Notes: a model not told the origin generated them from the sequence alone. 64,000 bases of DNA from Abelmoschus esculentus (GCA_035048815.1 JAUCBN010000023.1:1061501-1125500); one strand, 5' to 3'. Shown: positions 1 through 13,100, counted from the first letter of the stretch. Numbers and translations: made by a program.

Positions 1-116
1 GTTTGTTTATTTCTTTGCATTCTTCTGATAACTGGAATATTGTGGTCTTAGAGTTACTGTTCAAATTCTCTTCTAGAATAGCTTAATTATGGATTTTTGA
101 CTTGGTACTTTGATAG

Positions 117-3100
117 GTGTCCAAAAGGAGAGAATGGAGCCAGAGGACATGTATGTATTATCGGGGGATGGGGATATAATATCTTTGCCTTCGCCGAAGC
201 CCTACCCTCATAAGCCTCCCAAGTGCTCTGATTGTGCTCCTCTTTTTATGAAGGTAATTGTTATCTGTGTTTTTGTAGGAAAACCATACAAAAGAAATTA
301 CTATTGGATTGAAATCACAACATAGTCAAGTGCTGTTTGTGTTGGTGCAAAAATTAATCAAAGATCCCTGTTGCAAATCAACCAGCAGATTTGGTTCTTA
401 TCTGCTTTAGGTCCTTTTGATCCTATTGTAACTTCCAAATTAGAGGAGGGTGTAAAGTTAAGTTATTCATACAAAACTTATACCCGATTACAATGGTTTG
501 ATGTATATTCTTGTACTTGTTGCCCATAAAACTGTTAAAGTTTACATTGGTAAAAGTGAATCCCCTTTGTTACTTCATCCGTTGCATTCTAAACTCGTTA
601 ACCACATAGTTTTATTTATTCTTTGACCCAAAGGTTAGTAGCTGATTACTTGGTTTAGTTACGGAGTCAAAGTAGTACCGCTATTGTCACCGTGTTATAA
701 TTTTTTTGTGTGGACTATGTTGCTGAATTATCTATGATCACTTTTTATGTTTCGAGTTCTGTATTTATATTTAAGTGTTCTTTCTGCCTCATAATTCAGG
801 CATATCATATGCGTAATGCTGGGGCTGTTATCCACAGCCATGGAATGGAATCCTGTCTTGCAACAATGCTTGATCCACATTCGAAAGAGTTTCATGTAAG
901 TTATTGTTGCCTGTGATATTATTCCAGAGTGCGTTTCTCGTTATTTTTAACTTTTAATTTCCTTATTTACTGTTAGACATATGTGTTCTTCTAGCGATTG
1001 ATTTACTTTTTCTCTTTTGGATATTTGCAGATCACTCATATGGAAATGATAAAAGGAATCCAAGGACATGGTTACTATGATGAACTTGTGATCCCAATAA
1101 TCGAGAACACAGCCTATGAAAACGAGCTAACGGATTCTCTCGCCAAAGCTGTATGTTTCGTTAGCATTAATCTTGTCAATAGAAAGATAATGAGCTGGGT
1201 TTTATGATGATCATAAAATGTTCATGTTGCTGAATGAGATTATCAAATGTTCTGAATCAACGAGGACCCTTTTGCTAATGAGAACATATTGTCTACCCTC
1301 CATTGCAGTTCCTTTCAATCAAATTTATCCATGCATAAATTGCTATCGTTCAATTGAAGTCCATTTTTTCAGATTGAAGCCTATCCTAAAACTACGGCTG
1401 TTCTTGTGCGGAATCATGGCATATATGTATGGGGAGACTCATGGATCAGTGCTAAAACTCAGGTTTGTTAAACTTCATTAAAAGTTGATTCTCCTCCCTA
1501 GGAAGATGGAGTTTCTTACACGTTGCATTGGTCATAGCTTGTTTCTGACTACTTCAGGCTGAATGTTACCATTACCTATTTGATGCTGCTATTAAACTAC
1601 ACCAACTAGGACTTGACTGGTCTACTCCAGATCATGGTCCCATTCAGAGTGTTAAAGGAGTTCCTGGTGTCGATTGTAATTTGTCTAAAATGGCCAGGAC
1701 GATGGATTCAAATTGTAACGTGAAGCCTTTACCGGTAAGAATTTTACATATTTTCCCTTAAGTTGGTTAAATTCTGGATTTTTACATGATAACTCATTCC
1801 TTTTAACAAAATTTTCCGTACGGGGAACTGTCGTTTAACTTAAATGGATGAATGCCGTATTGGTAGACTCTGATTATTTCATTGCTGAACAAGAAGATTG
1901 TTGCATTCATTCATCAGAAATACACACTCATTTACGGTTTATTCTGTTGCAGCGTTGCATTGTCCTTGACATTGAAGGAACTACTACTCCTATTTCATTT
2001 GTAACGGATGTTCTCTTTCCTTATGCCCAAAACAATGTCGGGAGGCATTTATCCGCAACATATGCTAGTGCTGAAACCGAAGAAGATATGAAGTTATTAC
2101 GGTCCCAAGTAAGATATTTCTTTTGACCTTTGAACCTCTTATAATATTATGCTGTCAGCATGATACACTCTTTCGACTTTTCTTTCTTGAAGTAATTATT
2201 CTTAATATTATATAGGAAAGAACTGAATTTAACAGTTAATCCAGCGTAGAGATTGGGGCAGCCAAAGAACTTGAAAATGGCTCCTAAATTAGATGTCTAT
2301 ATTGACTACATATGTGTTTTCTTCAGGTTGAAGATGACTTGAAGCAAGGTGTTATTGGCGCTGTACCTATCCCCTCACAGGATGCAGGAAAAGAGGAGGT
2401 GATTGCAGCTTTGGTTGCTAATGTGGAAGCAATGATAAAAGCTGATCGAAAAATCACTGCCTTGAAGCAATTGCAGGTAAGCAAAATGAATTCAAAGAAA
2501 TTACACTTTTAAAGCTTACCATTGGGATAGAGCTAATTTACGAAGCAAAATAGGGTCATATATGGCAAACTGGATTCGAGAACAATGAACTCAAAGGCAT
2601 AGTTTTCGATGATGTACCAGAAGCTCTTGAAAAGTGGCATGCTTTGGGTGTGAAGGTATCTTGCATATTTCATTTACTTGAGTTTATTTTCCGAATGAAA
2701 CTTTTTATGCATGTTCCAGAATGCAGCATATTTGCAAGTCATTTTAATAATTATACTGCTTGTAAAGCCTATTTTCTTAGTCAATAGGTGTCTATTTGGA
2801 CCTGATCTAGACCCAAGTGCAATTTTTGGGTATCTTTCATGTCTGTTTTACGGTCTGTGCTCAAGGTTCGTGTCTGCCCCTCCCAACAATGTTGTCTCCC
2901 AGCAGTATGCCTTACCATTGCACCCCACACATGCCAAGCGGTCATGAATGACAATCTATTACCACAGAAACAAGATGATTTCTCTTATTTCTGAGAAAAC
3001 AAGCATATTGATTACGGAAATTGAAGCTTATAGAAACGTTTAAAGATTTTCTAACCTTAAAACTCTCTCCCTCTCCCTATCCATCTTTCCTATCAGAAAG

Positions 3101-4129
3101 GTTCGGTAATCCTTGACTATGCTTTTCCAACTCTTCATTTTTGTTGAAGTACCTATGTCCTTGCATATTTGGACTATGTATATTGACGATATAGCCCTCC
3201 TAGGATTTCCCAAATACAAAAAAAAAAAAAAAAACTTAGAGAATCAAATATAGACCTCCTAGGATTTCCATTCACAACCAAGTTCGAGTAACATAGCTCC
3301 TTGACTTGAACATTTACAGGAAGTTCAATTTCAATGTTACTCACTGCTTCCTCTTTTCACCACAGGTATACATATATTCCACTGGTAGCAGATTAGCTCA
3401 GAGGCTTCTCTTCGGAAATACAAAATTTGGCGATTTGAGAAAGTATTTATCTGGATATTTCGACACCACAGTGGGGTAAATTCACTACTCTCATAGTTGC
3501 TTCCATTCTTATCACTCAATTTTAATTCAATGCGACTTTACTTTGCCTTCCTTGCTTGCAGACACAAGAGAGAAAAACACAGTTACATTGAAATAACCGA
3601 AACCTTGGGTGTTGATAAGCCATCTGAGATATTATTTCTGACTGATATCTATCAAGAAGCCATTGCTGCAAAAGCTGCAGGTATCGTACTGCTCGTATTC
3701 TTTTTTCTTTTCTTGTTTTTCTGTGTCCATGTTCTGAGACCCTGTTTGATTCCTGGTTCAGTTTATAAACTTAAACTCCAAAACAAATGATACTATTTTC
3801 CATATTCCTTCTTTCTTTGTTGTTGGTCTGAATCATACCAATTCGATAAATGACACGTTACCATAACAAAAAAAAAGTATATTTCTCTGCACTTCCTTGC
3901 ATAAGTTATCGACGGAACATGTGCCTTGAAAGTTTGGTTGTTCTGTAGATCAGTTTCCGATTTCATCGTTACTCAAACTAGAACACCAAGGCAATTTATA
4001 CTGTTCATTAGTATATTAATGATTATCCATGTCTTAGGTTTGGAGGCTATAATCTCTATCCGTCCGGGGAACTGTCCTCTTCCTGAGAACCATGGGTTCA
4101 AGACCATCAACTCTTTCTCGGAGATCTAA
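117..4129 (+). CDS. DEP1: DEP1, bifunctional methylthioribulose-1-phosphate dehydratase / enolase-phosphatase (3' part)
   Basis: This enzyme carries out three consecutive steps of the methionine salvage (Yang) cycle in plants, which recycles the methylthio group left by ethylene and polyamine synthesis. Eleven exons read in one frame: 117-253, 800-895, 1031-1150, 1373-1462, 1558-1734, 1953-2108, 2327-2476, 2554-2655, 3366-3475, 3562-3680 and 4038-4129. They give 448 residues; the 5' exons lie left of the window. The first half is a class II aldolase-type dehydratase domain, with the zinc-binding VIHSHGMES segment in exon 800-895 and RNHGIYVWG in exon 1373-1462. The second half is a HAD-type enolase-phosphatase: VLDIEGTTTPISFV (nucleophile Asp) opens exon 1953-2108, and LTDIYQEA lies in exon 3562-3680. 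Bacteria encode the two halves as separate proteins (MtnB and MtnC); the fusion is normal in plants. I see no breaks. Family assignment is very secure and exon borders are good. Confidence 0.95.
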
Positions 4130-4862
4130 TAGAGGTTTTGTGCTTCTGTAATAATATCGAATGTAACAGTTCATACACATAATAAATCTTGGTTTTCTGC
4201 AAATTCTGTTTGTACTTTCATTTTGAGCAATGGGAATAACTTTGATGCTGGGGACAAAGATGTTTTCAGACATTCAAGTGTGGGCACTTTATCTATAATA
4301 TGTTTGTTGGTACAATAATGGTTCAAACACAGGATTTGGTTCTCATTTTCAGATGATGAACCCTAGATGTCTGCTGTGAAACACAGGATCTCATGAATGT
4401 TTAAAATTCTATATCGAATTTACTATGTCGGGAGATGTTTGAACTCGAGACTAAATGTCGACTGCTGACTCGGTAACAACCTACAATCTTTCGACAGATG
4501 AACCACTGAAACACAGCTTTGAACATTTGGTTCATCTCTGCAATAAAAAGTAGTAAATGCTGGAAACTAATAACCAATGAGGTTGTTGAAGCTGCATGCA
4601 TGTAGTACAGTGTACAAAACATTTCTTATTACTGTTTTTATAAATGTTCTTTTATGTACAAATTTTAGCAGGAAGTATCTTTAAATTTTTGTTTTTCTGT
4701 ATATATATCTTTTATCAAATAAATAATTTGTTTGATTTTTCTTACTCCCCCCCCCCCCCCAAATTCCATTTCCTGGAAAATTTATCTTTCAGAAAACAAA
4801 ACTTCAAAGTATAGAAAATAACCTTAACCAGAGAGTCTAGAAATAGCTAACCAGAAGTTAGT
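4130..4862. other. DEP1 3' UTR and flank, with a 14-base C run
   Basis: This stretch follows the DEP1 stop codon and has no coding signal that I can support. Its first few hundred bases are probably the 3' UTR. An unbroken run of 14 C on the + strand lies at 4747-4760, unusual in such AT-rich DNA. Confidence 0.5.
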
Positions 4863-5148
4863 CCCACTGAATGAGATATTATTTTATGGATTGGTTTGAC
4901 CACGTCATCTATTATTTTTACCTGCTAAAAATTTACCAACTACTTTATATGTTTTTTCATATCATTTTTTCTTTCCTAATTAATCTTTATTTAACCACCC
5001 ACTACCTATTTATATGGCATAAAAAGTGAAGACTCGCTCTTAAAAAAAATACATGAAAAATATATAAATTAGTTGACAAATTTTTAGTGGTTAGGGACCA
5101 TGTATGACGTGGTGGAACCGGTCCATAAAATAATTTCTCCCACTAAAT
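4863..5148. mobile_element. MITE-like element with long terminal inverted repeats
   Basis: The two ends are imperfect inverted repeats. On the left, ATTATTTTATGGA is followed by a GGT-rich stretch and CCACGTCAT (4877-4908). The same string, reversed and complemented, occupies about 5104-5135. The pairing continues inward (ACC..CTAAAAATTT near 4920 against its complement near 5080), so each arm is roughly 70 to 100 bases. There is no coding capacity. The length and structure fit a non-autonomous DNA transposon. I could not fix a target-site duplication, so the superfamily is open. Confidence 0.7.
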
Positions 5149-5178
5149 ACCTGTTGGGATTAAAAATTATATTATTCC

Positions 5179-5678
5179 TAGGGCTGAGTACTCGATCGAG
5201 TCGAGTTAAAAATTTTCGAGTTATTTGAGTTAACGAGTCATATTTTACAACTCAAACTTTATTTGAAATTTTTTCGAGTCGAGTTTAAAAAATCTGAGTC
5301 GAATCGAGTCGAATTTTTAAATTCCTATAAATATTTAATTGTAATTATTTATCATATTATAGTACGATTTGATTCTAATTTAAACGATTTTCTCTAATCA
5401 TATAAGATATGTATATATATTTTTTTCATATACAACAATATTTTTTTATATTTTTATATATTAATGTATATATATCATAAAAAAATTAAGAGACTCATCT
5501 CAAACTTAAAAATAAATCTTTTAATTACTAAAAATTTCGATATTCGAGTTATTCAAATTTTCATTTTACAATTTAAACTTTATTTGTAAATTTGTTGAGT
5601 TTATAAAATTTTGAATCGAGTCAAAACGAGTCAAGTTATTCGATTTTTTCGAGTCGAGTCGAGTTTTGTTCACCTCTG
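5179..5678. mobile_element. hAT-like MITE, copy 1 of the CTCGACTCGA family
   Basis: A 500-bp element flanked by a perfect 8-bp direct repeat, ATTATTCC, at 5171-5178 and 5679-5686. It begins TAGGGCTGAGTACTCG and its other end, read on the opposite strand, is CAGAGGTGAACAAAACTCG. Inside are many GAGTCGAG and CGAGTTATTCGAG units near both ends and an AT-rich centre. An 8-bp target duplication and a (C/T)AGGGGTGAGC-type end are typical of hAT transposons. It has no transposase ORF, so it is non-autonomous. Copies at 41736 and 47664 belong to the same family; the 41736 copy is alignable over most of its length. Confidence 0.85.
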
Positions 5679-5686
5679 ATTATTCC

Positions 5687-7116
5687 AATTCTTTGTTTTA
5701 TTATTATTTTTTAAACATTCATGTTTGATGTATATTTGAATAGGGAAAATATTAAAAAAAAGTTACACATTTTCTGTTCATTTTTTTCTTTTAAAACATC
5801 ATTTTCAATCATAAAAAAGGTCTCAACTTTTTCCACTTTAGCCTGCTGAGTATGTTCCCACTTCTCAAGTACTCTGCTAACTGATGCATCCAAGACAAGA
5901 AAAGGATGAAAACCCAAACTTGCATGATTGCATACTAAATAAGATTTAAATGAAAAGGACTGCTCTTCCATCTTCAAAGAAGCTAAAGACATGTGGGTCA
6001 TTTAATGTTCAAAACTTCTTACAAGCCTTTGATACCTAACAACAAATTTTCAAGTATAAAACTTTAATTGCTCTTTCAGCACTGCTAATAAAACATATCA
6101 AACCAAACCAAAACTGGTTAAGGTAGTTGAGAAAAAAAAATCCAAGAAAAAGGGTCTGCAGTTGAGGAATTGCAGTAGACAACAATTAAAACAAGACCAA
6201 GAGAAAGGGTACACAGAAGCAGCAAAGCATTGACATTACCTTTGTAATAATTTCATTTCCAATACATGTATCTATATATATACTATATATATATCATTTA
6301 CTTGCCTTCTACTTAATATTTTGGTGTAGAAAAGTGAAAAAGATTAGAGGATCCAATATTGTCGCATCTTGTTAGATCCTTTTTTCTCTCCTTTGTAATG
6401 GTGGGCCATTTTTAATGATAGAAAAGCTTGTTATCTGTCATACTATTGTTGATTAACAGCTGCAAAGCTTTTGGCTAATGAAAATGAATTAGAGTTTTAC
6501 AAAGACAAAGCACACTCTTACACACTACAAACAATGTTCTAAAAAGTTTCCAACTCTTTCTCCAATTTTATCTTGAAAAATAAAATGCACCAAGAATTCC
6601 TTTTTTCCAGTGAATTGGACTCAGAAACAGACATCCTTGTAACATACTATGATGGTCCATTATTAAAACCAGCCTTTTTTCAACTCACTTTTTTTCTGAA
6701 CAATAGGAAAATACAAAACTCAATTGTCACTGATAGAAGTTGAACATTACAATGTCTGTAAGAATCCTATAGTGAGAAAGTTTTACTTGGACTCATGGTA
6801 TTAGTTTTCATTTCTGATACCCTTTTAGCTGAAAAGAGCTGCAAATGTTACATTGAAGCATGGAACACAATGTCACAACAACAAAACTAAAGGAAAATGA
6901 CATGTTCATTGTATGCAAAACACGATTAGTAGTAATTGTTATGGTTTTAAGAAGAAATGAAGAAAGAAGATGGTGAAATTAAGGTGAAAAGGAAGAGCTT
7001 TACCATAATCAAAGGGGGGTCAAATCATACAATTGAAGAAAGATCCTCATAACTTCATTTTTTTTCCTTGACAAATCACTCTGAAACTAATATAATCATT
7101 TTTCTTCTTTGAATTC
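5687..7116. other. Intergenic region downstream of the VQ gene
   Basis: No gene is supported here. The part nearest 7116 is probably the 3' UTR of the minus-strand VQ gene. A TA-rich microsatellite-like stretch lies near 6270-6295. A 96-codon minus-strand frame at 5711-6001 has no recognisable domain and starts next to a transposon. Confidence 0.4.
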
Positions 7117-7839
7117 TTAAGAAGAGCCTGAAACTCTTGGAGAAGAAACCGGGAAGAGTGGCAAGAGCTGAGGCTCGGTGTCTCTAGGAGTTGACATGGG
7201 CGATGGATGCAAGTAAAAGCCTTTCTCAGCTATAGCCTTGTCTTCCTCAGATGAATTCCCTAAAGAAGGTGAAGACTTGTTGAAAGTCTCCTCATTTAAT
7301 GGTGTAACCGGGCTACTAAGAGCTAGCTTTGGGAAGTCAAGCAAGCTCGGAGACAGGATCTCGGCATTCCTCGGCGAATAAAAAGCACCACCACCACCAC
7401 ATCCGTTGTTTGCAACGCTAGAAGGCAGGTAAGTGTTGATCATCATGAGGTTGTTCTTCAGATTACTGTTCCTCCTCTCGTAAAGCTTGAAACTTTGTTT
7501 CTTGGGTGAGTTTGTTTTCATGAGAGGTATGGGAAAAGATGATTGGTGTTGTGTTGGAGGCTTGGAAGAAGCTTGTTTAGCAGTCTCTGATGAACCAGTG
7601 AGCATTTGGACAACCTGTTTGAAACTGGTTGTGTCAGCTTGGACAAAGGTTGTTGGGTAAGGGTTGGTCTCAGATCTGGAGATGGGGATTGGAGTTAGAG
7701 GTGGGGTGTGAATTTGGACAACCCCATTGATGCTATTGTTGTTGTTGGTTCCATTGTTGCTATGTGGAGAGTTCAAAGGAGATGATGATGGAAAATTCAA
7801 GCTCCTGCTCTCTTGAACTAACCTTGCTGAATTCTCCAT
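7117..7839 (-). CDS. VQ-motif transcriptional co-regulator
   Basis: VQ proteins are small plant nuclear proteins that bind group I and IIc WRKY transcription factors and are often MAP-kinase substrates in defence and development. The single-exon frame encodes 240 residues. The VQ motif is at residues 73-82 (F73..V77-Q78.L80-T81-G82), preceded by TTFVQADT, which is typical of the VQ4/VQ13/VQ33 subgroup. The rest is low in structure, rich in Ser, Pro and Asn, with many Ser-Pro and Thr-Pro sites (HTPPLTP, SSPVTP, LSPSLLDFP, SSPRVSG) that fit MAP-kinase phosphorylation. I chose the Met at 7839 because homologs begin near it and the 32 residues of upstream open frame look like 5' UTR. Membership in the family is secure; the exact paralog is not. 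Confidence 0.92.
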   Translation of the reverse strand: MENSARLVQESRSLNFPSSSPLNSPHSNNGTNNNNSINGVVQIHTPPLTPIPISRSETNPYPTTFVQADTTSFKQVVQMLTGSSETAKQASSKPPTQHQSSFPIPLMKTNSPKKQSFKLYERRNSNLKNNLMMINTYLPSSVANNGCGGGGAFYSPRNAEILSPSLLDFPKLALSSPVTPLNEETFNKSSPSLGNSSEEDKAIAEKGFYLHPSPMSTPRDTEPQLLPLFPVSSPRVSGSS

Positions 7840-7976
7840 TGATGGGGGTGATCTACACCCTGAAAGAGAAAACTTTCTTGGGATTTGTTTGGTTGAAGAG
7901 AAAATGGAAAGGAAAAAAAAAAGAGTGAAAAACAAGGTTTGATTGGTGTTGAATATCAGAAAGGTTACTTTGCTTG

Positions 7977-7983
7977 TTTATAT
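7977..7983 (-). promoter_or_regulatory. Candidate TATA box of the VQ gene
   Basis: On the minus strand the sequence reads CATATAAAC about 140 bases upstream of the chosen start codon. This is the only good TATA-like match close to the gene. The position is plausible for a transcript with a 5' UTR of about 110 bases. Confidence 0.4.
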
Positions 7984-7989
7984 GTATTT

Positions 7990-8682
7990 TTGTTTTCTTG
8001 TGTTGTGACCATGGCAGTCTACTCTTTTTTATTATTAAATTTCTTTAAAAATAAATTATAGAATATCATTTATTACACCATTAAATATAAAAAATAATGC
8101 ATTATTTTAAATTTTTTTCATGAATGAAAAAAATTAAAAAATAAATATTGGGTTTTTGGAATTATTTAAATACAAGGGTTATTGGTAGCATATGGAAGAT
8201 TAATATTTGATAATATTATTAGTAAAAAATTATAGATAATAATTAAATGATGTTAAATGTTATATTATTTATTTTTTAAAAATTTTAAATATATTCAAAT
8301 AAACATTTTGGTTATATGTATTTATAAAATTATTTAAATAATATTAAATAAAAAATTATATATATGTAAGACATAAATAAATACATTGAAATATATATGT
8401 GTTGAACTGGTCATTATTGTGTTCAGAGACCTGACTAAATATTGTCTTTGATGGGATTGGTGATGATGATGGGAATTTTTTTCCTTTATTAAATTAAAAT
8501 GGTTAAATTCTGCAGAAGGTCCTTATACTAAATGTTTCTTACGATTTTACCTCTCTATTATAATTTTATTCATATATATACTTGTGTGAAAGAAATGTAT
8601 TTTAATAAAATATGATTCTATGTAAGAGATGGGAGCTGTAAACCAAGCGTTTACTCCACTTGCTTTTCGAACAATTTCTTAT
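7990..8682. other. AT-rich intergenic DNA
   Basis: Upstream flank of the VQ gene. Apart from its promoter end I see no gene, RNA or clear repeat. Confidence 0.4.
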
Positions 8683-9011
8683 GTTATAAACCGAATGCTA
8701 ATGTTTTTGTTTCCTGCCACTAAATGATTCTGGTTCGGCTCGAATTTTATGGGATCAAGATTTTAATTGATTAAAGCTTTATAATAGTATCACGGGGCTA
8801 TTATCCTCTTCTCAAAAAACATGGCTGATTGGATGTGCAACGCTTTGTGTTATAAACCAAATGTTAATGTTTTTGTTTCCTGCCACTAAATGATTCTGGT
8901 TCGGCTCGAATTTCATGGGATCAAGATTTCAATTGGTTAATGCTTTATAGTAGTATCACGAGGCTATTATCCATTTTTCAAAAGACATGTCTGATAGTAT
9001 GTGCAACGCTA
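8683..9011. repeat. Tandem duplication, two units of about 166 bp
   Basis: Unit 1 runs 8683-8848 and unit 2 runs 8849-9011. Both start GTTATAAACC.AATG.TAATG, share the stretch CCACTAAATGATTCTGGTT and end at GTGCAACGCT. They differ at only a small number of scattered bases, so the duplication is fairly recent. No coding frame crosses it. Confidence 0.9.
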
Positions 9012-10149
9012 TCGTATATATATCTCAAGACCTTCATTTTTTTTTCTTTCTAATGTGAGATTAGTACTCTTTGCCTCTTTTTAGACGTGACGGTAACGTA
9101 AAGTTCTTAGTTCAAAAATATTAATGTCATATATAATAGGTTTAAATTTTTAAACTTTATTTTTCTCTCTCGAAGTGTTACATAATGGAAAAAATAAACT
9201 AAGTGCAAGTATATGATGTGGTATAAAGAAAATGAAATGTAGGGGGACCAAACTTCCATTACAAAACACATTAAAAGGGCATCAAATTCTTCTTTTTATT
9301 TTCAAAACAAAAATTATTAGTGTCTTACATTGTGGAGTGCCTAACATACCACAATTGTGCAACCAAAGAAAATAAAATAATAAATAGTACAATCCTCCTT
9401 TAAATTTAAAGCATATCCTAAAATCGAGTTTTAAATAATTATTATATAATATTTTTTAATATCGTATAACCTTACGACTTAAATTCATAATAAAAAACTT
9501 TATAACGTTATATCTTACATTTTTATTTGCTCATATAGCCTTCTATAAATATATTGTGGTAAATTAGATAATCACTTTAAAATTATTAAAAAATATCATA
9601 AATACAAATAAATCTTTATTAGTTTATTTTTGCATTCATTATGGACCTTCCATAATCAAATTTCTATGTTGACTAAGAATCACCGATAATTAATTTATGG
9701 ATTGGTCAAATAATAATTGGAAGGAGAAAAAAAATGAAAATACAACCCAAAAAAATTATTAAAAATTATCATAAATACAAATAAATCTTTCTAACATGTA
9801 ATAGCTAACGTAATAACAATCGTTATATAGTGAAAGCAATATTATTCAAAATCGTTATTATAAAATATAGTTATTATGCCTACAAATACGATAAAACATC
9901 AATTCAAACTCGACCACAATCACAGTTTAGAATGCAAATATAAAAGATTCGTAGGTTTGATGTTAGAAAGTGGGTTAAAATGAAGTAATATGATTTTGGA
10001 AAAGAAAATAATTAGTGTCTAATGCTATTAATTAAATTAATGTTTATAGAAAAAATTGAATTGAAAATTATGTGTTTTTTTTTTCACTAGATGTGAAACC
10101 TTTGTTCAGAACATCATTCTCGAATGCAGGGATCCAGTTCGTAGAGAAA
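9012..10149. other. AT-rich intergenic DNA
   Basis: No gene is supported. A string of about 35 bases (ATCATAAATACAAATAAATC core) occurs twice in the same direction, near 9593 and 9767, a small dispersed duplication. The last part is the 3' flank of DRP5A. Confidence 0.4.
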
Positions 10150-13100
10150 CTACAGTGCTCGAGCAACAGTTTTGAATTCATTTAAGCAAGATTGAAGAAT
10201 CTTCTGGCGTTTTTGAAGAGATTGTCGTTCCTTTTGCAGCACATCAATGGCGTCCGGAGCTATGAACATGTCCATGAACTTCTCATCATTCACTGCAAAC
10301 AGGTCCAATCCAAGTGCCACCACAAGCCTGTCCCGACTACGTATCCGTATCCAACATTCACATTCGAATCCGAGTTATATCACATATTTAATTAAATATA
10401 AAGGCGGAGATTAAAGAACTTACCATGGAGTCAAAAATCCAGAGTTCAGGGTTGATGTCACGCTGCGGTCGACGAGAACTTCACGTATTCGTGCAAAATG
10501 CTGTGCTGCCGATGAGCAGATTTCGGAGTAACTTGAACCTGTTTTGGAACTATTGTCACCATTGCCAAATAAATGACCACCACCATTGTGAGCTTTAGCC
10601 AATTGCTCAATATATCTGTTGCCAGTCATTCTTGCTATACGTTTCCTCGGTCCGACATCGATGCAATTCCCAGGTTCCCCCTTGACTCTAGCATATACCA
10701 CTTCGCCAGGCTGGTCAGGAGATGGCGTCTCAGGCACTGTCATTTGGTTCTCTTGGAGAGCTTCTCTAGTTTCTTTAGCTTTTCCTGGAGTGGTTTGCTT
10801 TGCATTCTTTTCGGGAGGTATGTTCTCCTGATCGTTCATCGTCTCATCACGTGTTACCTGACCACCGTCAGATAGCTCAAGGCAAAATGAAGCAGATGAA
10901 GCTTGGTTATATATGTGGTATGTGCTCGTACTTGAGCCGAATACTCCTTGAAAATCGTTCTCATAACAGACCTGAGAATATGGACTTGTGACTGAATCAA
11001 GATGGTGCCTAACTAGTTGCTTGCATTGTTTAGCCAAATCCTTTATAAAGCTATTGTATGCATGCCTTAAAGCTGCATGAAACCCGACATACCCGGCACA
11101 GTTTCCAGAATTCTTCCCATCTGTGCAAATTAATAGAAATAAATTAGTGAACGATGGCTAAAGAGTTCAGTCAATCAAGGGGAAATGGTTCTTACATTCC
11201 GATTCACTGCAGCGGTTCCTCTCTAGAGCAATGTCGAAAAGATTGCCTAGAACGAAGGCCAGCCGATCACAAGCAGTATCAAGAAGCGGAGCGAGCCATG
11301 ACCGTGCAGCAGTACGTGCTATTTCTGCAGCAGCCTCTGTTACTCCTCTACCCCCACCTCGGCCAGCATGTGCAAGTAAGATATTTGCAACCTGTTCCAG
11401 CAAAATATATATTTACTTATGCAAAACATGATATTACTGGGGTAAATTTCAAGTTTAAAATATCTACCTTCTCTCTTGATACCGGGGGACATTCAATGGA
11501 ATATGCAGCACAGCGAAATTCGTGCATGACCCTTTCGAAAGCAGCTCCACCATAAAGACGAAGAACAGAATTAGCAGGTTTTATATCAATAGTAACACCT
11601 GGCCAACTCCCTAAACCACTCTCAGATCTTTCCTCCTCTGTTGTTTTCCCCCATTGCTCTGGGGAAGGATCTGCTGCTCCATCGATCAAAACCCCCTTAA
11701 GAAATGAAAAGGCATGATTAATTTCATGCAGTTAAACCACAAGTTTTAGAAGAAGCAACAGTTCAATTCTAAGAGCTCCAATTCAGCATGATGAAATCAG
11801 GTCGTGAAACTGGTATATACAAACCTTAGCTGAAGAAGTAGAAAAAATGATGCTACCCCAAAAGTTGGAACAATATTTGAGAGTGGTTCAATTTGCTAAA
11901 TAACTATAAATTACCTTAAGGGGAAATGATTTTCTAAATTAGCTAAATCTAATATCATGAGACTGTTTAACTGAACCAAATGAAAATCTGCATGAGAGAA
12001 ATGCTTCACCACATGATTGCAGATATAAGCCGCATGCATCATGGCTGATTTTCGAAGATGAGAAACATCAGATGTTGCTTGTATTTTGGAGTCGATTATT
12101 TCCAGCTCAATGTTAACTTCACTGCAGCGCTGCTCAAGCAATGCCAGTGTGGCAGGAGCAGCTTCTCTGTATCTTTTTTGAAGTTCTGTTTCTAAATACC
12201 CCCTCAAGGAACAAAAACCAATATAGGACTTGAACTTTTCTTCATCATAACCTCCCTTGATTCCATTGTGCAGATGACGTAAAACTTCAGCGTCCACTTG
12301 GGATATTTGCCTTCGGAATTCATCATTTGAAACGGCATTCCTTTCTTTCGGCAATGCAACAAAAAATGGTCGAGTATTTTCTCCAAGATATCCACTTGCA
12401 CTCAAATAACGATCCACTTCCCATCTGTCACTAAACTCCTGCATTAATTGAATTGTTGCAATCATATTCCACAAAATTCAAGATACACAATCAAGTTAGA
12501 ACACAGAGAGAAATCATATCAGGCAACAAGCAAGGCTTATTCTTCCAGTTTCTATTATATATAAACAGTTAGACACCTAATTTGGTTCGGACCCTGAGGC
12601 TCAAATTCTCCTTAAACCAAGCTCGGAAAAAATCCTTGGCAGGTTGCCACAATATGTAATACATCAATGTAGGGTGAATGTGTCAGCTCAACGTCACATA
12701 TCATAGATGAAAAAGCCAACAAGGAAAGCTAGAAATTTGTACCTTGAGTCTATTATCAAACTTGGAGACCACAATTATGGTCCTTCTAAAGGTTGGATCG
12801 ATTTCGCGAATTGAATCTAACCACAATGATGAGCACCACTCCACGCTACTCTGCTGAAGGAACAACAGAATACGATGAGGAGGACTAGCTAGAGACTTCA
12901 CCATTGAAAGAATTTCATCTGGTGTATTCTCTGGTTCTCCCTTCTTTGCCTGCCGACAAATTTCCCACCATTTATTTTGGTTCATAAATAAATCATAATA
13001 TTACAAGATTTCAACCAAATTACTCAGTTTTTTTTTTTTTTTTCAAATGAATTAACAACATACCTTAAGAACAAATCCTGGGGTATCAATGATTGTGAGG

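Noticed and set aside
2711..2947. 78-codon frame inside a DEP1 intron
   Set aside because: It lies between two well-supported DEP1 exons, has no domain and no start context. The intron explains it.
5711..6001. 96-codon minus-strand frame
   Set aside because: Part of it reads passably as protein, but no family is recognisable and it abuts a transposon. Evidence is too weak to call a gene.
10573..10875. Plus-strand frames opposite DRP5A (10573-10991, 11154-11555)
   Set aside because: They are mirror frames of strongly supported minus-strand DRP5A exons.
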